A stretch of DNA of 64,000 nucleotides from positions 1,986,938 to 2,050,937 of the forward strand of contig JAEPNK010000001.1 in assembly GCA_017643495.1 (NCBI GenBank). Reading direction: 5' to 3'. The position numbers and the translations under genes were made by a program. The notes beneath the pieces were generated by a model that saw only the letters and a list, made by a program, of their open reading frames with translations, searched no databases and was not told where the DNA came from. Positions 19,994 through 29,841 of the stretch are shown piece after piece. Each line of letters opens with the position of its first letter. Position 1 is the stretch's first letter. The DNA is from Rhizobiaceae bacterium. GTDB taxonomy: Bacteria > Pseudomonadota > Alphaproteobacteria > Rhizobiales > Rhizobiaceae.

Positions 19994-21494
19994 AGCGCAG
20001 GGTCGCCTGCGGGCTCGCCAACCGGTAGCTGTCATCGACATTGGTTCCAACTCAATCCGTCTGGTATTGTTTGAAGGAACAACCCGTGCCCCGGCAATTC
20101 TCTTCAATGAGAAAATCATGTGTGGCTTGGGGCGTGGCGTGGCCAAGACAGGAAGCCTTGATCCCGAGGCAACAGAGCGCGCTCTTGTCGCTATCAGGAG
20201 GTATGCGCATCTTGCCCGGCAAAGCAGGGTGAGCGGTATTCATGTGCTTGCAACAGCGGCAGCAAGGGAAGCTGACAATGGTCCGGCTTTTGTCGCCGAA
20301 GTATCGCGTATTTGCCAGACAGATGTGCAACTCCTGTCAGGAAGACAGGAAGCCAAATATGCCCGTCTGGGTGTTCTGAGCGGTTTTGATCGCCCCGATG
20401 GCATTGCTGGTGACATGGGCGGTGGTTCCATGGAACTGACCCAGGTCGTGGCTGAAAATGCAGACGGTGTGACAACCTCATTGGGTGGCCTGCGGTTACA
20501 GACAGATCATGAGGGGGATGTTGCCAAAGCCCGCAAGGTAGCCAGAAAAATTCTCAAGGATGTGAAAATCGGTTGGCCGGGGGAGGGCCGCACCTTTTAT
20601 GCAATCGGAGGAACCTGGCGCTCGCTTGCCCGTCTCCATATGTTTGAGAAAAAATATCCTCTTGATGTGGTTCATGAGTACACCGTGCCTGCTGATGAAT
20701 TCATCAGGTTTTGCACGAAGGTCATGAAAGCCGATTTGTCCAGTCACCCGGGATCTGATGTGATCTCAAGCAACAGGATTGGCCTGGTACCCTATGGGGC
20801 GGCTGTAATGGCTGAAACCTTGCAACTCCTTGGTGCTGAGCAAGTTACCATGTCTACCACCGGCTTGCGTGACGGATACATGTTTTCGCTGCTTGACCAG
20901 GAAGGCCAGCAGCAGGATGCGCTGCTTGAAGCGACTGCAGAGATTGCGCTCTTGCGCTCACGTTCACCCAGGCATTGCCAGGAGTTGTCCGAGTGGACAG
21001 AAAACGCCTTCAAGACACTTGGCTGGGAAGAAACCAGGGAAATGCAACGGTTCCGGACTGCAGCATGCAATCTTGCCGATATTGCATGGCGATCATCAAT
21101 GGATTATCGGGCGGAACAAACCCTTGGCTTCATAAACAATGCAGGGTTCAATGCCTTGTCCCATCAGGGACGTGCCTATCTTTCAATCGTGAATTTTCAT
21201 CGCTATCAGGGGCTGGGTCTGAAAAAACAGCCGCCGGCCAGCGCAAATCTGGCAGGTGACGAACTCGCCAGACATGCAAGAACACTGGCAGCGATTTTCC
21301 GGGTTCTCTATCTATTCTCGGCGTCCGTTGAGGGAATCCTGCCAAAGTTTTCATTGAAGCGTGGCGACAAGGGCGAATTGCTGTTTGTCCTGCCTGCAGA
21401 ACTGGAAGAGCTTGCAGGTGAACGTCCAAGGGGACGGGTGGAACAACTGGCCAGGGAAGTCGATGAAGAAATCACAATCGCGTTTGAAGGTTGA
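19938..21494 (+). CDS. ppx: Exopolyphosphatase / Ppx-GppA phosphatase
   Basis: A 518-residue phosphatase of the ASKHA fold. Phosphate-binding motifs are [15 protein letters not shown] (about residues 33-47) and [10 protein letters not shown] (about 155-164), with [13 protein letters not shown] following. The C-terminal half is an HD-like helical domain including [13 protein letters not shown]. Ppx removes terminal phosphates from polyphosphate; some members hydrolyse pppGpp. The ATG at 19938 lies inside ppk1, giving a 56-base overlap; the first 30 residues precede the conserved domain, so a later non-ATG start cannot be excluded. Confidence 0.94.
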   Translation: MLQKGLSIVGLLKTDRKTEAQGRLRARQPVAVIDIGSNSIRLVLFEGTTRAPAILFNEKIMCGLGRGVAKTGSLDPEATERALVAIRRYAHLARQSRVSGIHVLATAAAREADNGPAFVAEVSRICQTDVQLLSGRQEAKYARLGVLSGFDRPDGIAGDMGGGSMELTQVVAENADGVTTSLGGLRLQTDHEGDVAKARKVARKILKDVKIGWPGEGRTFYAIGGTWRSLARLHMFEKKYPLDVVHEYTVPADEFIRFCTKVMKADLSSHPGSDVISSNRIGLVPYGAAVMAETLQLLGAEQVTMSTTGLRDGYMFSLLDQEGQQQDALLEATAEIALLRSRSPRHCQELSEWTENAFKTLGWEETREMQRFRTAACNLADIAWRSSMDYRAEQTLGFINNAGFNALSHQGRAYLSIVNFHRYQGLGLKKQPPASANLAGDELARHARTLAAIFRVLYLFSASVEGILPKFSLKRGDKGELLFVLPAELEELAGERPRGRVEQLAREVDEEITIAFEG

Positions 21495-21516
21495 AACCGG
21501 AAGCTGGACGCTCCGG

Positions 21517-22695
21517 CTATTCTGCGGCAACCTTGCTTTGATCTGAATCCAGTTTCACAATCTGTACGGAACGGTTGTTGTAACCAAGCGCGATTTTTCC
21601 GTTTTTCAAGTCCAGAGCAGTGTTTCCGAACAATTCCCTGCGCCAGCCATGAAGGGCGGGGACATCAGCATTGTTGTCGGCTGCAATTTTTTCCAACTCG
21701 TCAACCGTGGCAATGATCTTTGCAGCAACCCCGTATTTTTCCACGGTGATTTTCAGTAATACCTTCAGCATTTCTGTGCAGGCAGCGCAGCCTTCAGGTG
21801 TCTGCTTTGGCTTGGGAATTTTGGGGAAGCTGTTTGGGTCCTGGGCTTTTACTTCGGAAACGATCCTGAGAATTTCAGGCCCGTAGCGTGACTTGTCGAA
21901 GCCGCGATTAAGGCTGCGCATGTCAGACAGTTGTTCCATTCTGGTTGGTGCCCTGGAACACACATCATATATCGCATCATCCCTGATGATCCGTCCTCGT
22001 GGAACATTTGCTGCACGTGCGGTTTCTTCACGCCAGTGCGCGAGTTTCTTCATGAGGGCGAGCTCACGGGGCTTTCTGACCCGCATTTTCAGCCGCTGCC
22101 ACGCATTTTCTGGTGGCATGTCATAAGTCTCCGGCGAGGTGAGTATTTCCATCTCTTCGGCGACCCAGTGTGAGCGGTTCTGCTCTTCCAGATTGGCCTT
22201 GATTGAGATGTAGACTTCTCGCAGATGAGTCACATCGGCAAGGGCATACTCAAGCTGTTTTTGGCTGAGAGGGCGCTTCGACCAGTCGGTAAAGCGGGAA
22301 GACTTGTCGAGCTGACGGCCGGTAATCCGGTAGACAAGCTGGTCATAGGAGATGCTGTCTCCATAACCGCATACCATTGCCGCAACCTGTGTGTCGAAAA
22401 CCGGGTGGGGTACCTCTCCGGAAAGATGGTACATGATCTCGATATCCTGGCGTGCTGCATGAAAGACTTTGACAACATTTTCATTTTTCATCAGGGCGAG
22501 CAGGGGGCGGAAGTCCATGTCTTTGGCAAGGACGTCAACGATCCATTCATCACCCGGGCACGCCAGCTGAACCAGACAAAGTTCAGGCCAGAAGGTCGAT
22601 TCCCTGAGGAATTCGGTGTCTACTGTACAATAAGGATGTTGCGTGATTTTTTCGCAGGCTTCGGAAAGTTCTTCAGTCGTCTTGATAATCTGCAT
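21517..22695 (-). CDS. rnd: Ribonuclease D
   Basis: A 392-residue 3'-5' exoribonuclease that trims tRNA precursors and other structured RNAs. DEDD nuclease motifs are VDTEFLRESTFWPELCLVQ (Exo I, about residues 22-40), HAARQDIEIMYHL (Exo II) and the YALADVTHLREVY block (Exo III). An HRDC domain follows near 210-290 (MKKLAHWREETARAANVPRGRII). The ATG at 22695 (MQIIKTTEEL) begins the conserved domain; the frame is open to 22815 but the extra 40 residues are not family-like. It is divergent from aspS. Confidence 0.95.
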   Translation of the reverse strand: MQIIKTTEELSEACEKITQHPYCTVDTEFLRESTFWPELCLVQLACPGDEWIVDVLAKDMDFRPLLALMKNENVVKVFHAARQDIEIMYHLSGEVPHPVFDTQVAAMVCGYGDSISYDQLVYRITGRQLDKSSRFTDWSKRPLSQKQLEYALADVTHLREVYISIKANLEEQNRSHWVAEEMEILTSPETYDMPPENAWQRLKMRVRKPRELALMKKLAHWREETARAANVPRGRIIRDDAIYDVCSRAPTRMEQLSDMRSLNRGFDKSRYGPEILRIVSEVKAQDPNSFPKIPKPKQTPEGCAACTEMLKVLLKITVEKYGVAAKIIATVDELEKIAADNNADVPALHGWRRELFGNTALDLKNGKIALGYNNRSVQIVKLDSDQSKVAAE

Positions 22696-22798
22696 CACAG
22701 CTATATAGACAAATATGGCCCGTTTGTCTGCCAGAAATATGACACATTTCGTTAAAACCTGGCAGGAATTCAAAAGGTGAATGTCCAAACCTGCGCTT

Positions 22799-22827
22799 GA
22801 CAAACGCCCTGTCAACGGTGTTTGTCC
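22799..22827. promoter_or_regulatory. Inverted repeat in the rnd-aspS divergent intergenic region
   Basis: GACAAAC (22799-22805) and GTTTGTC (22821-22827) form a 7-bp inverted repeat with a 15-base spacer, overlapping a TTGACA element at 22797-22802. It lies about 60 bases before the aspS start and 100 bases before the rnd start. It may be a binding site or simply promoter sequence; no regulator is evident. Confidence 0.3.
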
Positions 22828-22888
22828 GACCCAATTGCATCACAAGTTGATTTGTCTGACATAAAGACAGAAATTCCAGGATTATCTA

Positions 22889-24685
22889 ATGACCAGTCTC
22901 AGTGCGCGGTATCGTAGCCATACGTGTGAAGGTTTGCGAAAAACAGATGTGGGCAGCACAGCCCGCCTTTCAGGATGGGTTCATCGTGTTAGGGATCATG
23001 GCGGTGTGTTGTTTGTGGACTTGAGGGACCATTACGGAGTCACCCAGGTTGTCGCTGATTCTGATTCTGCCGCTTTCAAAACGATTGAAAGCCTGCGCGC
23101 TGAATGGGTGATCCGCATAGACGGCGAGGTGAAAGCACGCAGCGCGGAGACAGTAAACGAAAACCTGCCGACAGGCGAGATCGAGGTATATGCCCGGGAG
23201 ATCGAGGTTCTCTCGAAAGCTGAACAGCTGCCATTGCCCGTGTTTGACGAGCCTGAATATCCTGAGGACATCAGACTGAAATACCGTTTCCTGGACCTTC
23301 GGCGTGAAACCCTGCACCACAACATCATGCAGCGTACACGGATTATAGCCGACATGCGCAAACGTATGGGGGAATCGGGCTTTACGGAGTTTTCTACCCC
23401 GATTCTGACAGCATCTTCTCCTGAGGGTGCGCGTGATTTTCTGGTGCCAAGCCGGCTCCATCATGGTGAGTTCTATGCCCTGCCGCAGGCACCACAGCAA
23501 TACAAGCAACTGGTCATGATGTCTGGTTTCGACAAGTATTTTCAGATTGCGCCATGTTTTCGTGATGAAGATCCAAGGGCAGATCGTCTTCCCGGCGAGT
23601 TTTATCAGCTTGACCTTGAGATGAGCTTTGTTGAACAGGACGACGTTCTGAACACAATGGAACCGGTCATTACAGAGGTATTTGAGGAATTTGCCGATGG
23701 TCGGAAAGTCTCTAAAGACTGGCCACGAATCCCTTACAAGGAAGCCATTCGCAAATACGGTACAGACAAACCAGATTTGCGTAATCCGATCGTGATGCAG
23801 GATGTGTCCGAACATTTCCGTGGTTCCGGTTTCAAGATATTTGCGGAAATGCTGGAAAAAGACGCAAAGGTTGAAGTGTGGGCAATTCCGGTGAAGGGGG
23901 CAGGAAGCCGTAAAGCCTGTGACCGGATGAACTCCTGGGCCCAGTCTGAAGGCCAGCCTGGCATGGGATATATCTTCTGGCGTGAACTGGACGGAAATTT
24001 TGAAGCAGCCGGACCGATAGCCAAGAATATCGGCCCTGAACGCTCTGAAGCGATGCGTCAGCAATTGGGTCTGGAACTGGGGGATGCGGTTTTCTTTGCT
24101 GCAGGTGATCCTGCCAAGTTTGCCGATTTTGCCGGTAGTGCTCGCCAAAAGGCCGGTGAGGACAACGGGCTTATTGACGAAAACGCCTTCGAGTTTTGCT
24201 GGATTGTCGATTTCCCGTTTTACGAATGGGATGAAGAAAATAAGAAGGTGGAATTTTCCCACAATCCGTTCTCCATGCCGAAAGGTGGCATGGAAGCACT
24301 TGAAAGTCAGGATCCCCTGACCATTGATGCCATGCAATATGACATGGTGTGTAACGGCTATGAGATCGCGTCCGGAGGCATCCGCAACCACTTGCCGGAA
24401 ACCATGGTGAAAGCATTTGAGATTGCCGGACTTTCCAAGGATACAGTGGAAGAGCGGTTCGGTGGCCTCTACAGGGCTTTCCAGTATGGCGCACCACCGC
24501 ATGGTGGCATGGCGGCAGGTGTTGACCGGATCGTGATGTTGCTTTGTGGCGTTAAAAACCTTCGCGAGATCACCATGTTCCCGATGAACCAGCAAGCCGT
24601 TGACTTGTTGATGGGAGCGCCTGGAAACGTCGAGCCTGCCCAGTTGACGGAGCTTGGCTTGCGGCTGATGCCCAAGCCCGAATAA
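22889..24685 (+). CDS. aspS: Aspartyl-tRNA synthetase (probably non-discriminating type)
   Basis: A 598-residue class IIb synthetase. The N-terminal OB-fold anticodon domain covers about residues 1-110; motif 1 contains [20 protein letters not shown]; motif 2 spans [10 protein letters not shown]...[11 protein letters not shown]; motif 3 is [16 protein letters not shown] near 545. The bacterial-type GAD insertion domain lies in the middle. The sequence RDHGG (residues 35-39) has His37 at the position where non-discriminating bacterial AspRS carry His and discriminating ones carry Leu, so it may charge both tRNA-Asp and tRNA-Asn with correction by GatCAB. A perfect 12-bp hairpin follows the stop. 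Confidence 0.96.
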   Translation: MTSLSARYRSHTCEGLRKTDVGSTARLSGWVHRVRDHGGVLFVDLRDHYGVTQVVADSDSAAFKTIESLRAEWVIRIDGEVKARSAETVNENLPTGEIEVYAREIEVLSKAEQLPLPVFDEPEYPEDIRLKYRFLDLRRETLHHNIMQRTRIIADMRKRMGESGFTEFSTPILTASSPEGARDFLVPSRLHHGEFYALPQAPQQYKQLVMMSGFDKYFQIAPCFRDEDPRADRLPGEFYQLDLEMSFVEQDDVLNTMEPVITEVFEEFADGRKVSKDWPRIPYKEAIRKYGTDKPDLRNPIVMQDVSEHFRGSGFKIFAEMLEKDAKVEVWAIPVKGAGSRKACDRMNSWAQSEGQPGMGYIFWRELDGNFEAAGPIAKNIGPERSEAMRQQLGLELGDAVFFAAGDPAKFADFAGSARQKAGEDNGLIDENAFEFCWIVDFPFYEWDEENKKVEFSHNPFSMPKGGMEALESQDPLTIDAMQYDMVCNGYEIASGGIRNHLPETMVKAFEIAGLSKDTVEERFGGLYRAFQYGAPPHGGMAAGVDRIVMLLCGVKNLREITMFPMNQQAVDLLMGAPGNVEPAQLTELGLRLMPKPE

Positions 24686-24701
24686 TCAACAAGTACAAAC
24701 G

Positions 24702-24729
24702 ATATGGAGAGAACAATTTCTCTCCATAT
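24702..24729 (+). terminator. Hairpin downstream of aspS, probable 3'-end structure
   Basis: ATATGGAGAGAA (24702-24713) pairs perfectly with TTCTCTCCATAT (24718-24729) across a four-base CAAT loop. It starts 17 bases after the aspS stop. There is no clear T-run on the plus strand, so it may act as a 3'-stability element or a weak terminator. Confidence 0.55.
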
Positions 24730-24820
24730 TGCAAACATACTGGCGTCAATCTGCCAACATATGGTCATGATACTTTAATTCATGGTTGCCTGTCGGCAGC
24801 CTGTTGGTCAGGAGTTCGTC

Positions 24821-25141
24821 ATGGGCATCAGATTGATATTCACCGTTTTGGCGACACTCCTTGTCGTTACGGAATCCCTCCATGCACAACCGGTGAACGC
24901 TACTCCTTCGGAAGTGGATGCCTTCAAGTCTTCTGACAAGGACAAGAATCGTGTTCTTTCCAAAGAAGAATTTCCGGCCTTTGTGGATCTGATGGCTGCA
25001 AACGGGCAAACAACGGCCAAGGCTATCCGGTTCTTCGGTATGTATGATTACGCATTTTCATTTGCAGACAAGAATGGCGATGGCATCCTGACCCCTCGGG
25101 AAATGCGTTCTGCTGACAATGAACATCGTGCCAACAACTGA
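24821..25141 (+). CDS. Small secreted EF-hand calcium-binding protein
   Basis: A 106-residue protein with a signal peptide (hydrophobic residues 3-19, cleavage near LHAQP). Two EF-hand loops are visible: DKDKNRVLSKEEF (about residues 37-49) and DKNGDGILTPREM (about 82-94), with Asp at loop positions 1 and 3 or 5 and Glu at position 12 of both. It is probably a periplasmic calcium-binding protein; the partner is unknown. The ATG at 24821 has AGGAG seven bases upstream and places the signal peptide at the N-terminus; a start at 24782 would not. Confidence 0.8.
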   Translation: MGIRLIFTVLATLLVVTESLHAQPVNATPSEVDAFKSSDKDKNRVLSKEEFPAFVDLMAANGQTTAKAIRFFGMYDYAFSFADKNGDGILTPREMRSADNEHRANN

Positions 25142-25267
25142 TGTGGTTAGCAGGTATTAGCCTGAACCCAATCAGTGCTTAATGAAATCATGGCGCGGGG
25201 CAAATGGCGCATGATTTCCGCATTTGCTAAAGTTGAATGATCGAACCATCAAGCAGGATCATTCGGT

Positions 25268-26518
25268 ATGGCAACAGAGAAAATCGACACGCTTATCGTT
25301 GGCGGTGGCCAGGCCGGTCTGGCCATGAGCGAGCACCTGGGCAAGCATGGCATAGCCCATGTTGTTCTGGAAAAAGGCCGGATAGCTGAACGCTGGCGCA
25401 CTGGAAGATGGGATTCACTGGTTGCCAACGGACCGGCTTGGCATGATCGCTTCCCGTCAAAGGAATTTGACGAGATTGACCCCGACGGCTTCCCCACGAA
25501 AGACAGTATTGCGGATTATTTCCAGGATTTTGCACAACAGATAGATGCTCCCATACGTTGTGGAGTGGAAGTTGTCAGGGCTAGAAGGCAGGAAAATGCA
25601 TCCGGCTTCGTGGTCGAAACAAGTGATGGTGTATTTGAAGCGCAAAACATCGTCGCTGCGACAGGCCCCTTTCAGAAACCGGTATTTCCTTCAATTGTAC
25701 CCGAGAGAGCCGGAGTGGATCAGATTCATTCTGCAGATTATGAAAATCCGCAGAAACTGCGTGACGGTGCCGTTCTTGTTGTAGGAGCAGGGTCGTCCGG
25801 TTCTCAGATTGCCGATGAATTGCTGCGTCACGGGCGTGAAGTTTATTTGTCTGTTGGTCCGCATGATCGGCCTCCGCGCAGTTATCGAGGCAAGGATTTT
25901 GTCTGGTGGCTCGGTGTTTTGGGCAAATGGGAAATGAAAACCCCGCCGGCAGGACGTGAGCACGTAACAATTGCTGTTAGTGGCGCCTATGGAGGGAAAA
26001 CGGTTGATTTTCGAGAGTTTGCAGCGCGCGGCATGAGGCTTGTCGGCATGACAGGTGCCTGGGAAAACCGGAAACTGACCTTTGCTCTCGACCTTGCGGA
26101 AAACATCAGGCAGGGGGATGAAAACTACTTGTCTCTTCTTGATGAGGCAGATGCCTATGTTGCAGCGAACGGACTTGATCTTCCCGAAGAACCCGATGCC
26201 AGAATGATTGGTCCCGACCCTGATTGCATCAAGAACCCCTTCACGAGTCTTGACCTGGATATGGCCGGCATAACCACGATTGTGTGGGCAACCGGTTACC
26301 AGCAGGATTTTGGCTGGTTGCAGGTCGACGCATTTGATGACGGTGGGAAACCGGTTCATGAAAACGGGGTTTCCAAAGAACCCGGGGTCTATTTTCTGGG
26401 GCTTCCATGGCTCTCAATGAGAGGTTCTTCATTTATCTGGGGCGTTTGGGTGGATGCAAAGTACCTTGCTTCCCAAATCGCTGAACGGGCTCAAACCACA
26501 AGACCTGCAGCAGAATGA
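25268..26518 (+). CDS. FAD/NAD(P)-dependent oxidoreductase, FMO/CzcO-like flavoprotein
   Basis: A 416-residue two-dinucleotide-domain flavoprotein. The FAD motif is VGGGQAGLAMSEHLGKHG (about residues 10-27); a second Rossmann motif, VGAGSSGSQIADELLRHGRE, lies near 172-191; ATG motifs AATGPFQ and WATGYQQDFGW are present. QIHSADYENP between the two motifs resembles the linker of flavin monooxygenase/CzcO proteins, but the strict FxGxxxH fingerprint is not exact (G-x4-H). It may hydroxylate an amine or other small substrate with NADPH and O2. The stop overlaps the argE-like ATG by four bases (ATGA), so the two proteins probably act together. Confidence 0.82.
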   Translation: MATEKIDTLIVGGGQAGLAMSEHLGKHGIAHVVLEKGRIAERWRTGRWDSLVANGPAWHDRFPSKEFDEIDPDGFPTKDSIADYFQDFAQQIDAPIRCGVEVVRARRQENASGFVVETSDGVFEAQNIVAATGPFQKPVFPSIVPERAGVDQIHSADYENPQKLRDGAVLVVGAGSSGSQIADELLRHGREVYLSVGPHDRPPRSYRGKDFVWWLGVLGKWEMKTPPAGREHVTIAVSGAYGGKTVDFREFAARGMRLVGMTGAWENRKLTFALDLAENIRQGDENYLSLLDEADAYVAANGLDLPEEPDARMIGPDPDCIKNPFTSLDLDMAGITTIVWATGYQQDFGWLQVDAFDDGGKPVHENGVSKEPGVYFLGLPWLSMRGSSFIWGVWVDAKYLASQIAERAQTTRPAAE

Positions 26519-27669
26519 ATACAAGGGACATTCTTCGGGATCTGATTTCATTTCCTACAGTCAGCCGCAATCCCAACCGCGACCTGATTGACTATTGTGC
26601 TGCACTGTTGAACCAGGCTGGTGCCGAAATCTCGATTGTAGAGGACAAGAAGGAAGAAAAAGCCAATCTGTACGCCACTATCGGACCGAGAGACAGACCC
26701 GGAGTTTTGTTGTCAGGGCATACTGATGTCGTGCCGATTGACGGACAGGACTGGACGGTTCCTGCTTTCGAAATGACGGAGCAGAATGGGAAACTGTATG
26801 GACGTGGCACGACAGACATGAAGGGGTTCGTTGCCTCGGCCCTGCATGCTGCTTGTCGGGCATCTGCAATGGAACTCGCTACTCCGTTGCACCTGGCGTT
26901 CTCGTATGATGAGGAAATCGGTTGTGTTGGCGTACGCTCACTGATTGATGTGCTTGCCAAGGCACCGTTTCGACCACTTTTCTGTATTGTGGGAGAGCCA
27001 ACCAGCCTGGCTGTAGCAACCGGCCACAAGGGCAAGACAGCATGTCATGTTTCCTGCAAGGGGCATGAGGCGCATTCTTCCGTGGCGCCGGACGCGCTTA
27101 ACGCCATCCATCTTGCTTGTGACATGATTTCCTTTATTCGGAATCTCCAGGACGAAGTCTGCGAAAACCATTCCCATGACCAAGCTTATGACATTCCCTA
27201 CACGACATTGCATGTTGGCAATATACAGGGTGGTGTAGCCCTCAACATCGTTCCGGGTCAGGCAGGGTTTGATTTTGAAATCCGCAACCTCCCGGAGGAC
27301 AATCCTGATCAGTTGCTTGCTCGCATCGCAGGGAAAGCGGACGAACTGTTGGCCAACGTCAAGCCACGCTTTCCTGATGCTGCCATCAACATGGCTGTCA
27401 CAAACCGCTATCCGGCACTCTCCACGCCAGAGGATGAGAGCGTGGTAAGCTTTGTAAAATCTCTTCGGGGAACCAATGATACGATCAAGGTGGCTTTTGG
27501 CACGGAGGGCGGTCTTTTCTCATCCGAACTGGCGATCCCGACAGTCGTATGCGGGCCTGGCTCCATGGAACAGGGACACAAACCCGACGAATTCATCACA
27601 CTGGACCAACTGGAAATGTGTGATGAAATGCTTGAAACACTGCTGGGCAGGCTACAAACCGGCCTTTGA
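26515..27669 (+). CDS. ArgE-like M20-family deacetylase
   Basis: A 384-residue di-zinc amidohydrolase of the M20/ArgE family. Metal and catalytic motifs are SGHTDVVPIDG (His and Asp, about residues 62-72), GRGTTDMKGF (bridging Asp), the catalytic Glu pair in YDEEIGCVG, EPTS and the late GHKPDEF His. Family members remove acyl groups from N-acyl amino acids; N-acetylornithine is the classical substrate. It is coupled to a flavoprotein and faces an oxygenase/RidA cluster, and no arginine genes are nearby, so a catabolic N-acyl substrate is as plausible as arginine synthesis. Convergent with the LysR gene, 39 bases away. Confidence 0.85.
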   Translation: MNTRDILRDLISFPTVSRNPNRDLIDYCAALLNQAGAEISIVEDKKEEKANLYATIGPRDRPGVLLSGHTDVVPIDGQDWTVPAFEMTEQNGKLYGRGTTDMKGFVASALHAACRASAMELATPLHLAFSYDEEIGCVGVRSLIDVLAKAPFRPLFCIVGEPTSLAVATGHKGKTACHVSCKGHEAHSSVAPDALNAIHLACDMISFIRNLQDEVCENHSHDQAYDIPYTTLHVGNIQGGVALNIVPGQAGFDFEIRNLPEDNPDQLLARIAGKADELLANVKPRFPDAAINMAVTNRYPALSTPEDESVVSFVKSLRGTNDTIKVAFGTEGGLFSSELAIPTVVCGPGSMEQGHKPDEFITLDQLEMCDEMLETLLGRLQTGL

Positions 27670-27708
27670 TCCTGTCGACCGGATAACCAGGCTTGTTAGG
27701 CGGCAGTA

Positions 27709-28644
27709 CTAAACCTTCGGCAACACAATTCCGGGAAACCGGTTTGTCTCGACCAGTTCTTTCATGTGATTCAAAAAAGCATCGACAATCCGTGAACGGT
27801 ACTCAATTTGCTTGGTCGCCAGACCGAGGGTCAATGGACGAATGCTGTCTGTCAGCCGGACAAAGGCAAGTTGGCCGCCATCAGGTGCCAGTTTGGTTTT
27901 TGGTTGCATGTTGAACAGGCTGAAACCAAAACCGTTCGCAACGAGACTGCGTGCAATTGACAATTCTGATGTGCGTTCCGCCACGTTTGGTCTCACACCC
28001 AGATCCTGAAATACTGAGAGGAAATATTCCCGGCTGATTGGCAGGTCCAGCAGGATCATCGGTTCGTGTTCCAGCTCCTTGAGCGAGAGCTCCTTGCGGG
28101 CTGCAAGCGGATGGTTTGCCGGGAGCATGATGCTGGGAGGCAGCGAAACCAGCTCCTGGAATGCGATGTCCTTGGGAATCTCCATCTCATAGGTAATGGC
28201 GATATCTATTTCTGCCCGGCTTAGCATCCTGAAAAGCTCAACCTGATGGCCTTCTCTCAGGGTAACAGAGGCGTCCGGAAATTCTTCCTCGAATGATTTG
28301 CGGGCCGCAGCGCTGATAAGTGGGGCAAGTGTGGTCAACACACCAATGGTAATTGGTCCGCGTGGTTTGTCGGTTATATCGGCTGCCAGGTCATTCAATG
28401 CAGCCGCATCGTCAAGAATTCGTTTTGCAGCATTGAAGAGGCGGCGTCCGCCCGGCGTAAGGGCGAGCCCTTGCGCATGATGGCGAACGAAAATCTGGAT
28501 GCCGAACTCTGCCTCCAACTGGCTGATGGCTGCGGAAATGGAGGGGGAAGAAACGTTGACCTTTTGTGATGCAAGCGAAATGGTTCCTGCTTCGCCAACT
28601 GCGACGAGGTATTCCAGTTGTCTGAATGTAAAACGCAAAGGCAT
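27709..28644 (-). CDS. LysR-type transcriptional regulator
   Basis: A 311-residue LTTR. The N-terminal winged helix-turn-helix covers residues 1-60 (FRQLEYLVAVGEAGTISLAS, then VSSPSISAAISQLEAEFG); a periplasmic-binding-protein-like effector domain covers about 90-300. It is the last gene of the minus-strand run Rieske-RidA-DUF1028-LysR, 76 bases after the DUF1028 stop, and is convergent with the argE-like gene. By LTTR habit it is likely to control this local cluster in response to a pathway metabolite; this is inference from position. Confidence 0.9.
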   Translation of the reverse strand: MPLRFTFRQLEYLVAVGEAGTISLASQKVNVSSPSISAAISQLEAEFGIQIFVRHHAQGLALTPGGRRLFNAAKRILDDAAALNDLAADITDKPRGPITIGVLTTLAPLISAAARKSFEEEFPDASVTLREGHQVELFRMLSRAEIDIAITYEMEIPKDIAFQELVSLPPSIMLPANHPLAARKELSLKELEHEPMILLDLPISREYFLSVFQDLGVRPNVAERTSELSIARSLVANGFGFSLFNMQPKTKLAPDGGQLAFVRLTDSIRPLTLGLATKQIEYRSRIVDAFLNHMKELVETNRFPGIVLPKV

Positions 28645-28720
28645 GGGGATTCATGAACTGTAGAGGCTGACAAATCAAGCGTTTGCAAGATGGCCGCATG
28701 AACCACAAGCGAGACAAGGC

Positions 28721-29395
28721 TCAATCGTCACCTGGTACGCCATAAGAAGGAGCCTCTCTTGGATCGAGTGCCCGTTGTACATAAGCTTCCATTTGCGGCT
28801 TGTAGATATCCCAGGCATTGGCAACTGCCTCAATCGGACATGCATCTGTCCAGTCACATCTCAGATCGGCAAGGGGCCAGGAAACACGATGGCAAAGCTG
28901 CATGCCGGCAGAATGGACCGGACCTGCTTCACCACCAGCCGCAAGACCTGCCTTCATCGCTGCAATGAGCCTGTCTCCGAGATGACCTTTTGTACTGGCG
29001 AAGCATTCTGCCATGGCTTTTGGTACATCGGTGTTGGCCAGAAGGTTGCCGGCGGCAATAACATCCCTTTCGCTGGCATCGGTCCAGATTCCCAGCGCCT
29101 TGTTGCCGGAAAAGATTGCTGTCTCTCCCTGACTGTCAATCGCCAGCACTTGCCGGTATTCGACGTGTGGTGCGGCATTTCGGATGATTTCTACTGCCTC
29201 TGCAGCGCTTTTGCCTTGTTCCATCAGGTCAAGCGTAGAGGGGCCGAGGGTAGGGTCTGTAATATTCTGGCTGGCAACGGCTCCCACCCCGGCACGCGTA
29301 TAGGCGCAGCGCGCTGCTACAGCAGGAGATGAGGATGAAACAGCAATGCCGAACATGCCGGTATCTGCGCACCGGGCTACAAGCGAAAATGTCAT
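28721..29395 (-). CDS. DUF1028 family protein (Ntn-hydrolase-like)
   Basis: A 224-residue protein that I recognise as DUF1028 from the N-terminal block TFSLVARCADTGMFGIAVSSSS, the AVAARCAYTRAGVGAVASQN segment that follows, GPSTLDLMEQGKSA, and the LLANTDVPKAMAECFAST middle. DUF1028 proteins have an Ntn-hydrolase-like fold and are often found next to RidA, M20 peptidase and transporter genes, but no reaction is firmly established. The ATG overlaps the RidA stop by four bases, indicating coupling. Confidence 0.85.
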   Translation of the reverse strand: MTFSLVARCADTGMFGIAVSSSSPAVAARCAYTRAGVGAVASQNITDPTLGPSTLDLMEQGKSAAEAVEIIRNAAPHVEYRQVLAIDSQGETAIFSGNKALGIWTDASERDVIAAGNLLANTDVPKAMAECFASTKGHLGDRLIAAMKAGLAAGGEAGPVHSAGMQLCHRVSWPLADLRCDWTDACPIEAVANAWDIYKPQMEAYVQRALDPREAPSYGVPGDD

Positions 29396-29808
29396 TCTGG
29401 AATAACCGCTGTTCCGTCTATTTCAACCAGCCATTCCGGGCGGGCTAGGGCTTGCACAACCAGACCTGTCGAAACCGGATGAATGCCTTTCAGGTATTCT
29501 CCCATCGTACGGTAAACGGCTTCTCGATGCCGAACGTCCGTTATGTAGACGACAACTTTCACAAGATGCTCCATCTCGCCGCCGGCCTCTTCAATAAGCT
29601 GTTTTATGTTTTGCATGACCTTGTGCGTTTGTTCCACCGGGTCGTGACTGTCGATGTTCTTTGCGTCATCGAGGTTTTGGGGGCATTGTCCGCGCAACCA
29701 GACAATCCGGCCCCCTGTTGTAACGACGGCCTGGCAAAGGTCATTGTCCAGTTGCTGTTCGGGATAGGTATCCCGCGTATTGAATTTGCGAATGCGTGTA
29801 TGGGTCAA
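29392..29808 (-). CDS. RidA-family (YjgF/YER057c/UK114) protein
   Basis: A 138-residue protein of the Rid family, trimeric enzymes that hydrolyse enamine/imine intermediates. Landmarks are the central DPVEQTHKVMQNIKQLIEEAG and the C-terminal GLVVQALARPEWLVEIDGTAV, which holds an Arg before the conserved Glu as in Rid proteins. The start is a TTG at 29808 with GGGG/GGGAAA upstream. It lies 33 bases downstream of the Rieske oxygenase and overlaps DUF1028 by four bases. In a catabolic cluster a Rid protein would speed release of ammonia or amine from an imine formed by oxidation. Confidence 0.88.
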   Translation of the reverse strand: MTHTRIRKFNTRDTYPEQQLDNDLCQAVVTTGGRIVWLRGQCPQNLDDAKNIDSHDPVEQTHKVMQNIKQLIEEAGGEMEHLVKVVVYITDVRHREAVYRTMGEYLKGIHPVSTGLVVQALARPEWLVEIDGTAVIPE

Positions 29809-29841
29809 CCCGTTTCCCCGTTCTTGGTTCAGGAATGATTG

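Noticed and set aside
22970..24595. 541-residue open frame on the minus strand opposite aspS
   Set aside because: It lies entirely within aspS, whose AspRS motifs are unmistakable; the antisense protein has no recognisable family and is compositionally odd (His/Lys/Phe rich).
25691..26359. 222-residue minus-strand frame opposite the flavoprotein gene
   Set aside because: Antisense to a gene with clear FAD and NAD(P) motifs; no protein family is recognisable.
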